Origin: Spirochaetota bacterium
GTDB lineage: Bacteria; Spirochaetota; Spirochaetia; ARS1246
Length of the DNA stretch: 36,962 nucleotides
Direction: 5' to 3'
Assembly (NCBI GenBank): GCA_024275515.1
Contig: JAJRYZ010000001.1
Location: 1-36,962, forward strand
Shown: positions 1-7,573 of the stretch, piece after piece
Numbering within the stretch: position 1 is the stretch's first letter
How the letters are laid out: each line of letters opens with the position of its first letter
Notes under the pieces: generated by a model
The model's input: only the letters and a program-made list of their open reading frames with translations
Database searches by the model: none
Told to the model about the DNA's origin: nothing
Position numbers and translations under genes: made by a program

Positions 1-2808
1 AAGAGCCGTTATTCCGATTTCGATCGTCAATCGGCTTACCGGTTTCACAGCGCGCGTCTGGGCCCGGAGAATCCGGTCGCGGTCGACGACTACCTCTCCG
101 ACGGCGACCCGGGAGACGCCTCCTCCTCCTCGTCCCCGCCGGAGAAGCCCGCCCCGGTTTACCTCGGCATAGACATCGGGTCCACGAGCACAAAGGCCAT
201 CGTCATCCGCCCCGACGGCGCTCCCGTGGCCGGTTTCTACGCGCGCACCGCCGGAAAGCCGTTGGCGGCGGTGCAGGGAGTATTCGAGGCGATCGCTGCT
301 TTTTCCGAATCGCGATCGCTTCCGTTCCGGTTTCTGGGAGCCGCGACCACCGGATCGGGGCGTAAGTTCATCGGCGCTCTCATCGGCGCCGACCTCATGC
401 TCGACGAAATAAGCGCGCACGCTCGCGCCGCCTACGAAATCGACCCGCAGGTGGACACGATCATCGAGATCGGTGGGCAGGACAGCAAGTTCACCACGCT
501 GCGAAACGGAATGGTCACCTTTTCTCAAATGAACACGGTGTGCGCCGCCGGCACGGGGAGCTTTCTCGAAGAGCAGGCGGCGCGTCTCGGAGTGTCGCTC
601 GATGCGTTCTCCGAGCGAGCCACCGGAGTGCAGGCGCCGCTTACCAGCGATCGATGCACGGTTTTCATGGAGCGTGATATCAATCATCTGCTCGGCCGCG
701 GTTACGCGATCGATGAGCTCCTCGCGGCATCCGTGATCGCCGTCCGCGAAAACTACCTGCTCAAGGTGGCGTCGATCGGCGCGATCGGCGATCGCGTCTG
801 CTTTCAGGGCGCCACCGCGAAGAACCGGGCGCTGGTCGCCGCGTTCGAGCAAAGGCTCGGAAAACCGATTCTCGTCTCGCCGTACTGCCATCTTACCGGC
901 GCTTTCGGCGCGGCTCTCGCCCTGGCCGAAGAGCCCGCCCGTCACCGCGATACGACGTTCCGCGGGATCGGGATCGCACACGAGCGGATACCGGTTCGCA
1001 ACGAAGTGTGCGATTTCTGCGCAAACCACTGCAAGCTTCGGATCGCTCATGTCGGTGGAGAGGACGTGGCATTCGGCTTCCTCTGTGGGCGCGACTACGA
1101 GACGCGACGTTTCGTTCCCGCGAATGCAACGCGGTTCGATCTGACCGGCGCGTGGCGCGGCTACTTCCTGCCCCGCCGCGGAAGGTTTCCCCGCCGCGCC
1201 CCGGTGGGGATCCCGGCGGCGCTTCATCTATTCGAAGAGCTGCCGCTGTGGCTCGACTTGTTCGAACGGCTCGGTATCGAGTGCACGACCAGTCTCGGGA
1301 GCAAAACGGCGCTCGCCGCCGGCAGGCGGCGAGCGGGCGCCGAGTTTTGTGCGCCGGCCACCGCGATTCACGGACACGCGACGGATCTCGCCGAGCGTGT
1401 GGAGTGGATCTTCTGTCCGGTTCTTATCGAAGGTCGGTCGGCGCCCGACCGTCGGGATCCCGGATCGCAGGTACGAAAATATTGCTACTACACTCAGTTC
1501 GCCCCAGCGCTCGTTTCGCAGTCGCTCGAACGCCGCGGCTTCGACCCGCAAAGGATGCTCCGTCCGGTGATCGATCCGGCGCGCGGCCGCTCGCAGGCGG
1601 TGCGGGCGCTTTTCGCCTCGCTGAAGCCGATTCTGCCGGATACGATGAGCTTCGAAGGGTTCAATCGAATCTACCGGGAGAGCGAAGATGCGGTTCTGGC
1701 TCGACGTGATCGATGGAAGGCGCTGTTCACTCAACACGCCCGAGGAACCGAACCCGAAGTCGTTCTTTTCGGGCGGCCCTACACCGTGCTCGACGACGCG
1801 ATGAACAAACGCATTCCCGATCTCGTCTCGCGCCGGGGCGTGCGGGTCTGGTATTACGACATGCTTCCGGACGATGAGAGGCGGAACTCCCCGGTCCGCG
1901 ACCTGCTCGCGGTTATCCACTGGCATTTTGCCGCGGCGATCCTGTCGGCCGCCGACCGGTGCGCTCGTTCGGCGGGGCTCTACCCGATTCTCATTACCAG
2001 CTTCAAATGCAATCCCGACTCGTTCATGATCGAGTATTTCAAGCGCATCATGGAGTCCGCCGGGAAGCCGTACCTGATTCTTCAGATCGACGAGCATGAT
2101 TCGAACGTCGGTTATGAAACTCGCATCGAAGCCGCCGTTCGCGCATTTCAGGCTCACTACCGCACGAGCATGGGCTCGACTGTGCGATCGACCGAGCCGG
2201 TCGACGGCCCGCCGGTTATCGCGAGCACGGAGAACCGGTTGAAAGACCGAATCGTACTTTTTCCCGACTTCGACCCGATCACGGCTCCTCTGCTCGTCGC
2301 GAATCTCACGCGGTGCGGGCTGGACGCCCGGCTGCTCGAAGAGGACGCGACGGTCATTCGCAAGAGCATGCGACACAACACCGGTCAATGCCTTCCGTTG
2401 AACATCATAGCGGAGGAATTGGTCCACTACGTCAAGGCGCACGGAATAGACCCGGTCCGAACGACGTTGTGGATGCTGCAATCGCGCGGCGCGTGCTCGA
2501 TCGGTATGTATCCTTCCTACATCAAAACGCTCATCACCGACATCGACCCGACTCTTTCCGAAATCGATGTCTACCGTGGCGAATTGACCTTCCACGACAT
2601 TTCGGTCGTCGCCGCCGTGCGCGCCTATTGCGCCTACCTTCTCGGTGGAGCGCTGCGGCGGCTCGGGTGCAGAATCCGGCCGTACGAGCGGGAAGCGGGC
2701 GCGACGGATCGGACCATCCGGGAAGCTCAGGCGATGCTGATGCCCGCGTTTCGCGGGGATGTCCCGCTTCGCGAGGCGGTCTCACGAGCGTTGAGGCTGT
2801 TCGACTAG
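1..2808 (+). CDS. Acyl-CoA dehydratase activase-type protein, 5' end outside window, ends at in-frame TAG
   Basis: BcrA/BadF/HgdC-type ASKHA ATPase followed by a DUF2229-like region. This family uses ATP to drive low-potential electrons from a [4Fe-4S] cluster into 2-hydroxyacyl-CoA dehydratase-type enzymes; the large multidomain members are poorly characterised. The frame is open from base 1, so the true start is upstream. A GTG at 226 would remove the phosphate-binding motif IDIGSTSTK (bases about 169-195) and is not credible as a start. Other motifs are EIGGQDSKF, the cluster cysteine motif CAAGTGSFLEEQ with a second Cys in DRCTVF, GATAKNRALV, then a Cys-rich stretch (CDFCANHCKL, FLCGRDYE). 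The residues before the ATPase motif look like the end of a preceding domain plus a Ser/Pro-rich linker, fitting the tandem-activase architecture. The frame ends at TAG 2806-2808, but homology continues in the same frame to 3414. Family call is firm; the exact substrate is unknown. Confidence 0.9.
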   Translation, partial: KSRYSDFDRQSAYRFHSARLGPENPVAVDDYLSDGDPGDASSSSSPPEKPAPVYLGIDIGSTSTKAIVIRPDGAPVAGFYARTAGKPLAAVQGVFEAIAAFSESRSLPFRFLGAATTGSGRKFIGALIGADLMLDEISAHARAAYEIDPQVDTIIEIGGQDSKFTTLRNGMVTFSQMNTVCAAGTGSFLEEQAARLGVSLDAFSERATGVQAPLTSDRCTVFMERDINHLLGRGYAIDELLAASVIAVRENYLLKVASIGAIGDRVCFQGATAKNRALVAAFEQRLGKPILVSPYCHLTGAFGAALALAEEPARHRDTTFRGIGIAHERIPVRNEVCDFCANHCKLRIAHVGGEDVAFGFLCGRDYETRRFVPANATRFDLTGAWRGYFLPRRGRFPRRAPVGIPAALHLFEELPLWLDLFERLGIECTTSLGSKTALAAGRRRAGAEFCAPATAIHGHATDLAERVEWIFCPVLIEGRSAPDRRDPGSQVRKYCYYTQFAPALVSQSLERRGFDPQRMLRPVIDPARGRSQAVRALFASLKPILPDTMSFEGFNRIYRESEDAVLARRDRWKALFTQHARGTEPEVVLFGRPYTVLDDAMNKRIPDLVSRRGVRVWYYDMLPDDERRNSPVRDLLAVIHWHFAAAILSAADRCARSAGLYPILITSFKCNPDSFMIEYFKRIMESAGKPYLILQIDEHDSNVGYETRIEAAVRAFQAHYRTSMGSTVRSTEPVDGPPVIASTENRLKDRIVLFPDFDPITAPLLVANLTRCGLDARLLEEDATVIRKSMRHNTGQCLPLNIIAEELVHYVKAHGIDPVRTTLWMLQSRGACSIGMYPSYIKTLITDIDPTLSEIDVYRGELTFHDISVVAAVRAYCAYLLGGALRRLGCRIRPYEREAGATDRTIREAQAMLMPAFRGDVPLREAVSRALRLFD

Positions 2809-2877
2809 ATCGAGCGAGAGGACGGATCACGTCCGAAAGTCGCCGTCTTCGGCGACCTCTACGCGCGCGACAACGAC

Positions 2878-3414
2878 GTGTTCAACCAGGACTTGATACG
2901 CTCTATCGAAGCGGCCGGAGGCGAAGTAGTGACCACTCCCTACAGCGAGTACCTCAGGCTCATATCGTCGGCTTACTTCAGGCGGTGGTGGAAAGACGGC
3001 GAGTTGTCGCGGCTCGTCGTATTCAAGACGATGCTCGGCATCGTCGACGTCGTTGAACGGTACCTGAGGCGCTACATACCGGCGGAAGCGGCTCGATGGT
3101 TTCCGGCGTCGAACCCGAACGTGGAGAGCGACCTGGAACGATTCCACGTCAGTCTGTTCAACGAAGGCGAAAGTTACGACAATATCCTCAAGATCTGCCA
3201 CCTGCTCAGAGAGCACCCCGATCTCGCGCTTCTCGTACAGGCGAGTCCCGCCTTCTGCTGCCCGTCGGTTGTTACCGAGGCGATGAAAAGCGAAATCGAA
3301 GCGGTCACCGGTGTGCCGATGATCTCGATTACCTACGACGGTACGGGAACGGTACAGAATGACGTGATCGTTCCTTATCTTCAATCGCATCGAGCGCCCG
3401 TCGCTTCGCGATAA
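2878..3414 (+). CDS. C-terminal segment of the same CoA-activase-type protein, separated by in-frame TAG
   Basis: This open frame is in the same reading frame as the preceding one. Codons from 2809 onward already read as family sequence (RPKVAVFGDLYARDND at about 2833-2880), and the GTG at 2878 falls in the middle of that conserved block with no ribosome-binding site. It is therefore best read as the C-terminal 200 or so residues of the upstream protein, resembling the HgdB/HgdC-related C-terminal domain of the large activase proteins (conserved pieces NQDLIRSIEAAGGEVVTTPYSEY, SPAFCCPS, ITYDGTGTVQNDVI). Only the TAG at 2806-2808 separates the halves; there is no frameshift. If the stop is real and not suppressed, this part is untranslated or made only through internal initiation. 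It ends at TAA 3412-3414. Confidence 0.75.
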   Translation: MFNQDLIRSIEAAGGEVVTTPYSEYLRLISSAYFRRWWKDGELSRLVVFKTMLGIVDVVERYLRRYIPAEAARWFPASNPNVESDLERFHVSLFNEGESYDNILKICHLLREHPDLALLVQASPAFCCPSVVTEAMKSEIEAVTGVPMISITYDGTGTVQNDVIVPYLQSHRAPVASR

Positions 3415-3516
3415 GGCATCGATCGGAATACTTGCGGAGCGATTCCCATCGTCCCGACGCGGGGTCCGACCGAAAGTGTTGTTGCGCGGGAGCCCGGCCG
3501 GTAGTACGGTGTCGGG

Positions 3517-4419
3517 GTGAGAGTATGCATGATCGTAAACCCGAACGCCGGCAAAAAACGCGGGCGGGAGGTCGCCGAAACCGCAGCGGATATGCTTCGT
3601 CGGCGTGCGGTCGACGTCGAAGTGCTCGTTTCGAATTTCCCGGGGCATATCGTCGATCTCGCCCGCGGGCTTGAGCCGGACGTGTGGGACGGAGTCGTGG
3701 TGGTAGGAGGCGACGGATCGCTGTTCGAGGCTGTCAACGGACTGTTCGGCGGCCGGGGTGACGTTGAGGCGGGGACACTCGCACGACCACCCATAGGTCA
3801 AATACCCGTCGGCACCGGGAACTCCTTCATTCGCGATCTCGGTGTCGAGTCGGTGGATGATGCTGTTGAAATGATCGTACGCAATCGATCCAAAAACGTC
3901 GACGCGGGCCGATTCATCTGTTCCGAAGGCGAGTTTCTCTTCGTCAATCTGCTCGGCGCCGGGTTCGTCTCGAACGTCGCCTACCGTGCGCGGAGGTACA
4001 AAAGACTGGGGGCGTTGAGCTACGTCGTCGGAGTGTTCGGAGAGTTGGTCGGGCTCAAGGCGCATACCGTCGACATGACGATCGACGGAACACTCCACCG
4101 CCGTCAAGCGATCTTCGTTGAGATATGCAATTCACGGTATACCGGAGGGACGATGATGATGGCGCCGGAGGCCGACATTACCGACGGCCTCTTCGACGTG
4201 GTCGTGCTCGGGCCGATCACTCGCCGGAAGCTGCTCAGACTCTTCCCGAGAATCTTCGACGGAACCCATATCCTTGACGACTCGGTCGAAGTAATCCGCG
4301 GTCGTCGGGTATCGCTCTCATCCGACACGCCGCTTGCGTTGACGCCCGACGGCGAAACCTTCGGAACGACGCCCATTGAAATCGAGCTGATTCCGGGGAT
4401 GATTCGAATGTTCGCGTAG
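3517..4419 (+). CDS. Diacylglycerol kinase-family lipid kinase (YegS/BmrU type)
   Basis: Soluble lipid kinase of the DAGK_cat family, about 300 residues, the usual size for bacterial YegS/DgkB-like enzymes that phosphorylate diacylglycerol or related lipids at the membrane face. Visible motifs are the N-terminal nucleotide-binding VNPNAGKKRG (residues about 8-17), the catalytic GGDGS (64-68) and GTGNS (99-103), and a C-terminal beta-sandwich typical of the family with TPDGE near the end. The start used is GTG 3517, giving MRVCMIVNPN; an in-frame ATG at 3529 is an alternative, and neither has a strong ribosome-binding site. It follows the split activase gene on the same strand after about 100 bases. 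The exact lipid substrate cannot be read from sequence. Confidence 0.88.
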   Translation: MRVCMIVNPNAGKKRGREVAETAADMLRRRAVDVEVLVSNFPGHIVDLARGLEPDVWDGVVVVGGDGSLFEAVNGLFGGRGDVEAGTLARPPIGQIPVGTGNSFIRDLGVESVDDAVEMIVRNRSKNVDAGRFICSEGEFLFVNLLGAGFVSNVAYRARRYKRLGALSYVVGVFGELVGLKAHTVDMTIDGTLHRRQAIFVEICNSRYTGGTMMMAPEADITDGLFDVVVLGPITRRKLLRLFPRIFDGTHILDDSVEVIRGRRVSLSSDTPLALTPDGETFGTTPIEIELIPGMIRMFA

Positions 4420-4497
4420 TCGGACGGTTTTTGACGCGGTCGGCTCAACGGGGATGGACGAGAGCGCATGATTCGGACAGACTGACACGCGCAGGTT

Positions 4498-5556
4498 ATG
4501 AGCATCGGATCACACACGATTATCGAACATACGGCCGACTATCGGCAATTCCTTCGCGCGCTGCGCAGACGCGAGCGTCCCGAGCATCTGCCGTTCTACG
4601 AGCACCTCGCAAGCGCAGGTTTCTTCGCCGCGCGCACCGGGTTGTCTCGCTCGGAACTCTCGAACGACAATCCCGAATACCCACGCCGCTATGTTGAGTT
4701 TTGGATCGGTATGGGGTACGACGTCGTTCCGCTCGAGATACCGCTCAACTGTCCGCTCCCGAACGAACGGCGCGGAGTATCGGAGGGCAGCGAGGCGCAC
4801 GTCGTCATCCGCGACTGGAGCGATTTCGACTCCTACGATTGGCCTTCGCCGGAGAACGCCGTTGATTTCTCCGCCTTCGAGTCGGCCGCGCGATACCTCC
4901 CGGAGGACGCTCGAATCGTCGGGGGAGTAGCCATGGGTCCCTACGAGTGGGTCTCGAGGATGATGGGTGTGGTCGGTCTCTCCTACGCGTTACAGGATCA
5001 GCCCGATCTCGTGGAAGCGGTTTTCGAGCGGATCGGCCGGCTTCTTGCAGCCGGACACCGGGCGATCGCCGACATGGACTTCGTGTGCGCCACTCGCCAG
5101 GGAGACGACCTGGGATTCAAGACGTCGACCTTTCTTCCGCCCGAAACGCTTCGCGCCTACGTCCTTCCGGTGTATGCCGATCTGGCTCGCGTCGCCCACG
5201 AACGGGGCAAACCGTTCGTGCTCCATTCGTGCGGCAACCTCGAAGAGATATACGACGATCTGATAGACGTGTGCAGGATTGACGGGAAGCACTCTTTCGA
5301 GGACGTGATTATGCCGGTAGTCGAGTTCAAGAAACGTTACGGCGATCGCGTGACTCCGCTCGGCGGTCTGGACGTCGACTTCATCTGCAGGGAAAGTGAA
5401 GAGAACATCCGGCGCTACACGAGGGAACTCATCGACGCGTGTTTCGCCGACGGTTTCTGGACCCTTGGAACCGGAAACTCGCTGACCGACTATATGCCGG
5501 TGGAAAACTACTTGGCCGTGCTCGACGAAGGGCGGAAATACACCCACGCCGGGTAG
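4498..5556 (+). CDS. Uroporphyrinogen decarboxylase-like (MtaA/CmuA-type) methyltransferase family protein
   Basis: A 352-residue TIM-barrel protein of the URO-D superfamily. It carries LHSCGN at residues 242-247, the His-x-Cys pair that in corrinoid-linked methyltransferases (MtaA/MtbA) binds catalytic zinc. It is therefore more likely a corrinoid or thiol methyltransferase than a haem-pathway HemE. GGLDVDFI near residue 285 and a C-terminal LGTGNSLTDYMPVENYLAVLDEGRKY also fit this family. It lies downstream of the lipid kinase in the same orientation (78-nt gap). Its stop codon sits inside the first unit of a short degenerate tandem repeat (5545-5644). No dedicated corrinoid protein gene is beside it, so the substrate is unassigned. 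Confidence 0.85.
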   Translation: MSIGSHTIIEHTADYRQFLRALRRRERPEHLPFYEHLASAGFFAARTGLSRSELSNDNPEYPRRYVEFWIGMGYDVVPLEIPLNCPLPNERRGVSEGSEAHVVIRDWSDFDSYDWPSPENAVDFSAFESAARYLPEDARIVGGVAMGPYEWVSRMMGVVGLSYALQDQPDLVEAVFERIGRLLAAGHRAIADMDFVCATRQGDDLGFKTSTFLPPETLRAYVLPVYADLARVAHERGKPFVLHSCGNLEEIYDDLIDVCRIDGKHSFEDVIMPVVEFKKRYGDRVTPLGGLDVDFICRESEENIRRYTRELIDACFADGFWTLGTGNSLTDYMPVENYLAVLDEGRKYTHAG

Positions 5557-5644
5557 GAACCCATGCGGGTAAGAGCCCATGTGGGTAAGGCTCCGCGTCG
5601 GGTAAGCCCTCACGCCGGGCAGAATCCGCCGCCGGCAAAACCCA
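5545..5644 (+). repeat. Degenerate 16-17 bp tandem repeat, about six units
   Basis: Units read CACGCCGGGTAGGAACC (5545), CATGCGGGTAAGAGCC (5562), CATGTGGGTAAGGCTC (5578), CGCGTCGGGTAAGCCCT (5594), CACGCCGGGCAGAATCC (5611), and a decayed GCCGCCGGCAAAACCCA (5628). Most contain a short dyad of the form CCCAYG-NGGG followed by TAAG or TAGG. The first unit includes the last codons and TAG stop of the URO-D-like gene, so the array looks like expansion of the gene's own 3' end. It lies 225-325 bases upstream of the ammonium transporter. Function is unknown. Confidence 0.6.
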
Positions 5645-5818
5645 CCTATCCGTTTCTTCCACTTCAAAATCCTACATAAATGTCACGTTGATACGGATAT
5701 CACACCATTCAGTAGGGCAGATTCGGGTTGCACGTTCCGACCGGATCGGCGGCAACTCACGGCATTCGAACGCTTTACGCGCTTAATTCAGACACGCGAA
5801 CCGGCGGCCTCACGGTGT

Positions 5819-5834
5819 CGGCACGGTTCTTGAT
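5819..5834 (+). promoter_or_regulatory. Possible sigma-54-type promoter upstream of amt
   Basis: CGGCACGGTTCTTGAT matches the -24/-12 consensus TGGCACG-N4-TTGC in spacing (GG at 5820-5821, ten bases, then GA at 5832-5833), but has A in place of the strongly conserved C of the -12 GC and C in place of the first T. It lies about 25-35 bases upstream of the ribosome-binding site of the ammonium transporter, a gene commonly under NtrC/RpoN control. No NtrC box was found. This is a weak candidate only. Confidence 0.25.
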
Positions 5835-5868
5835 TCCGTTTCTCGTGGATACCACACCAGGAGGGACT

Positions 5869-7119
5869 ATGGAATCGCTTCAGGACATCATCACCGGAAT
5901 CGACACGCTCTGGGTACTCATCGCGGCCTTTCTCGTGTTCTTTATGCAAGCCGGATTCGGAATGGTCGAGGCCGGATTCGTCAGAGCCAAAAACGCTACG
6001 AACATACTGACCAAGAACTTTCTCGACTTCTGCATGGCGTCGCTCGGCTTTTTTCTCTTCGGATACGCCATCATGTTCGGAACCGGAAACGGCTTTATGG
6101 GATTCAGCGGCTGGTTTCTGCGGGGCGCCGAAAGCGGCGCGGCGGTCCCGCTCTTCGCTTTCTGGCTTTTCCAGGCCGCCTTCTGCGGCGCGGCGGCGAC
6201 GATTGTCGCCGGAGGAATGGCTGAACGGATGAGGTTCCCCGCATACCTCATCTATTCGTTTCTTATCTCGGCACTGATCTACCCGCTCGTGGGACACTGG
6301 ATATGGGGCGGCGGCTGGCTCGCTTCACTCGGGTTCGCCGATTTCGCAGGATCGACGGTCGTTCATACGACCGGCGGCGTCGCCGCACTCGTCGGAACGA
6401 TGGTGCTCAAGCCCCGGATCGGCAAATACCGGACGGACGGTTCGCCGAACCTCATCGCGGGTCACAATATCCCTCTCGCCTCTCTCGGTGTCTTTATCCT
6501 CTGGTTCGGGTGGTTCGGATTTAACCCCGGATCGACGCTGTCGGTCGGGAACGGGGCACTCATCGCCCGGGTGGCGATCAACACCAATCTTGCCGCCGCC
6601 GCGGGCGGGATGGTCGCGATGGGGACGATCTGGATCCTGACGCGGAAGGCCGATCTGTCGATGGCCATGAACGGCGCGCTCGCCGGACTGGTGGCGATAA
6701 CGGCGCCGTGCGCGTATGTCGACCCGTGGGCGGCGATCGTCATCGGCGCGGTCGGGGGAATCGTCGTCGTGTTCGGAACCGAGCTTCTTGATAAGATAAA
6801 AGTCGACGACCCCGTCGGCGCCGTTCCGGTCCACGCGATCAACGGAGTGTGGGGCACCCTCGCGGTCGGCCTGTTCGGGAAGGGGTCATTGGGCCTTTCA
6901 CGAGCAGGTCTTTTCTACGGCGGTGGAATCACCCAGCTTGGTGTTCAGCTTCTTGGGGTTCTCAGCGTCGCCGCCTTTGTCTTTGTGACGATGGGGATAA
7001 TCTTCAAAGTGATAGACGCGACCATCGGCCTGCGGGTATCGACGGACGAAGAGTACCGCGGCCTCGACATCGGCGAGCACGGCATCCAGTCGTACTCGGG
7101 GTTTCAGATCATCGACTGA
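5869..7119 (+). CDS. amt: Ammonium transporter, Amt/MEP/Rh family
   Basis: Integral membrane ammonium channel, 416 residues, about 11 hydrophobic helices. Family landmarks include FFMQAGFGMVEAGFVRAKNATNI near the N-terminus, the first pore His in GHWIWGGGWL, DFAGSTVVHTTGGVAALVG, FILWFGWFGFNPGS, and the second pore His in VPVHAINGVWGTLAVGLF. The chosen start is ATG 5869 because a strong AGGAGG (5859-5864) lies 4 bases upstream. The reading frame stays open upstream to 5728, but that extension has no membrane-protein or family character. The PII gene follows after 17 bases, the usual amt-glnK arrangement, in which PII binds and blocks the trimer when nitrogen is plentiful. Confidence 0.95.
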   Translation: MESLQDIITGIDTLWVLIAAFLVFFMQAGFGMVEAGFVRAKNATNILTKNFLDFCMASLGFFLFGYAIMFGTGNGFMGFSGWFLRGAESGAAVPLFAFWLFQAAFCGAAATIVAGGMAERMRFPAYLIYSFLISALIYPLVGHWIWGGGWLASLGFADFAGSTVVHTTGGVAALVGTMVLKPRIGKYRTDGSPNLIAGHNIPLASLGVFILWFGWFGFNPGSTLSVGNGALIARVAINTNLAAAAGGMVAMGTIWILTRKADLSMAMNGALAGLVAITAPCAYVDPWAAIVIGAVGGIVVVFGTELLDKIKVDDPVGAVPVHAINGVWGTLAVGLFGKGSLGLSRAGLFYGGGITQLGVQLLGVLSVAAFVFVTMGIIFKVIDATIGLRVSTDEEYRGLDIGEHGIQSYSGFQIID

Positions 7120-7136
7120 CGGGAGAGGATATAGTC

Positions 7137-7478
7137 GTGAAAATGGTAACTGCGCTCATTCAGCCGAACAGACTCGAGGCGGTAAAAAAGGCGCTCTTCG
7201 ACGCGAACGTGCACAAGATGACCGTCACCTCCGCGCTCGGGTGCGGACAGCAGAAGGGCTACACCGAGACGTTTCGCGGTGTACGTTCCGAGATCAATCT
7301 GCTGAACAAGATTCGAATCGACATTGCCGTGAATGACGACTTCGTCGAAACGACGATCGACGCGGTCACGCGCGCCGCACGGTCCGGGACGATCGGCGAC
7401 GGCAAGATCTTCGTCACCGAGCTCGCCGAATGCATTCGAATACGAACGGGCGAACGCGGGTCGAGCGCGATAGGCTGA
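7137..7478 (+). CDS. PII nitrogen-regulatory protein (GlnK/GlnB family) with atypical T-loop
   Basis: Small trimeric 2-oxoglutarate/ATP/ADP sensor, 113 residues, expected to gate the adjacent Amt channel. Start is GTG 7137, preceded by GGGAGAGG (7121-7128); this gives MKMVTALIQP, matching the family N-terminus. Ligand residues are kept: Gln39, Lys40, Lys58, the GDGKIFV block and Arg101/Arg103 in IRIRTGE. The T-loop is odd. Where E. coli has ELYRGAEY (Tyr46 and uridylylated Tyr51), this protein has TFRGVRS, so position 46 is Phe and position 51 is Ser. GlnD-type uridylylation at Tyr51 is therefore impossible. Control may be by ligand binding alone or by another modification. It is probably co-transcribed with amt. 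Confidence 0.93.
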   Translation: MKMVTALIQPNRLEAVKKALFDANVHKMTVTSALGCGQQKGYTETFRGVRSEINLLNKIRIDIAVNDDFVETTIDAVTRAARSGTIGDGKIFVTELAECIRIRTGERGSSAIG

Positions 7479-7573
7479 ACGCCCGATTCGGCCGGCGATG
7501 AGACGTCACGCACGGAGGTCCGATCCGTTCGGAGCCCCTCGGTCGCCGCCGGGCAGTCGGCCCGAACGTCGGT

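Noticed and set aside
1228-2595. Long minus-strand open frame opposite the CoA-activase-type gene
   Set aside because: Shadow of a real gene in GC-rich DNA; no ribosome-binding site and no recognisable domain.
5545-5644. CRISPR array
   Set aside because: Units are only 16-17 bp, directly abutting and degenerate, with no spacers and no cas genes nearby.
5728-5868. Start of amt at the upstream end of its open frame
   Set aside because: The added residues have no membrane or family character, and a strong AGGAGG precedes ATG 5869.
6849-7136. PII gene starting inside amt
   Set aside because: The upstream stretch reads amt in another frame; GTG 7137 with GGGAGAGG gives the exact PII N-terminus.
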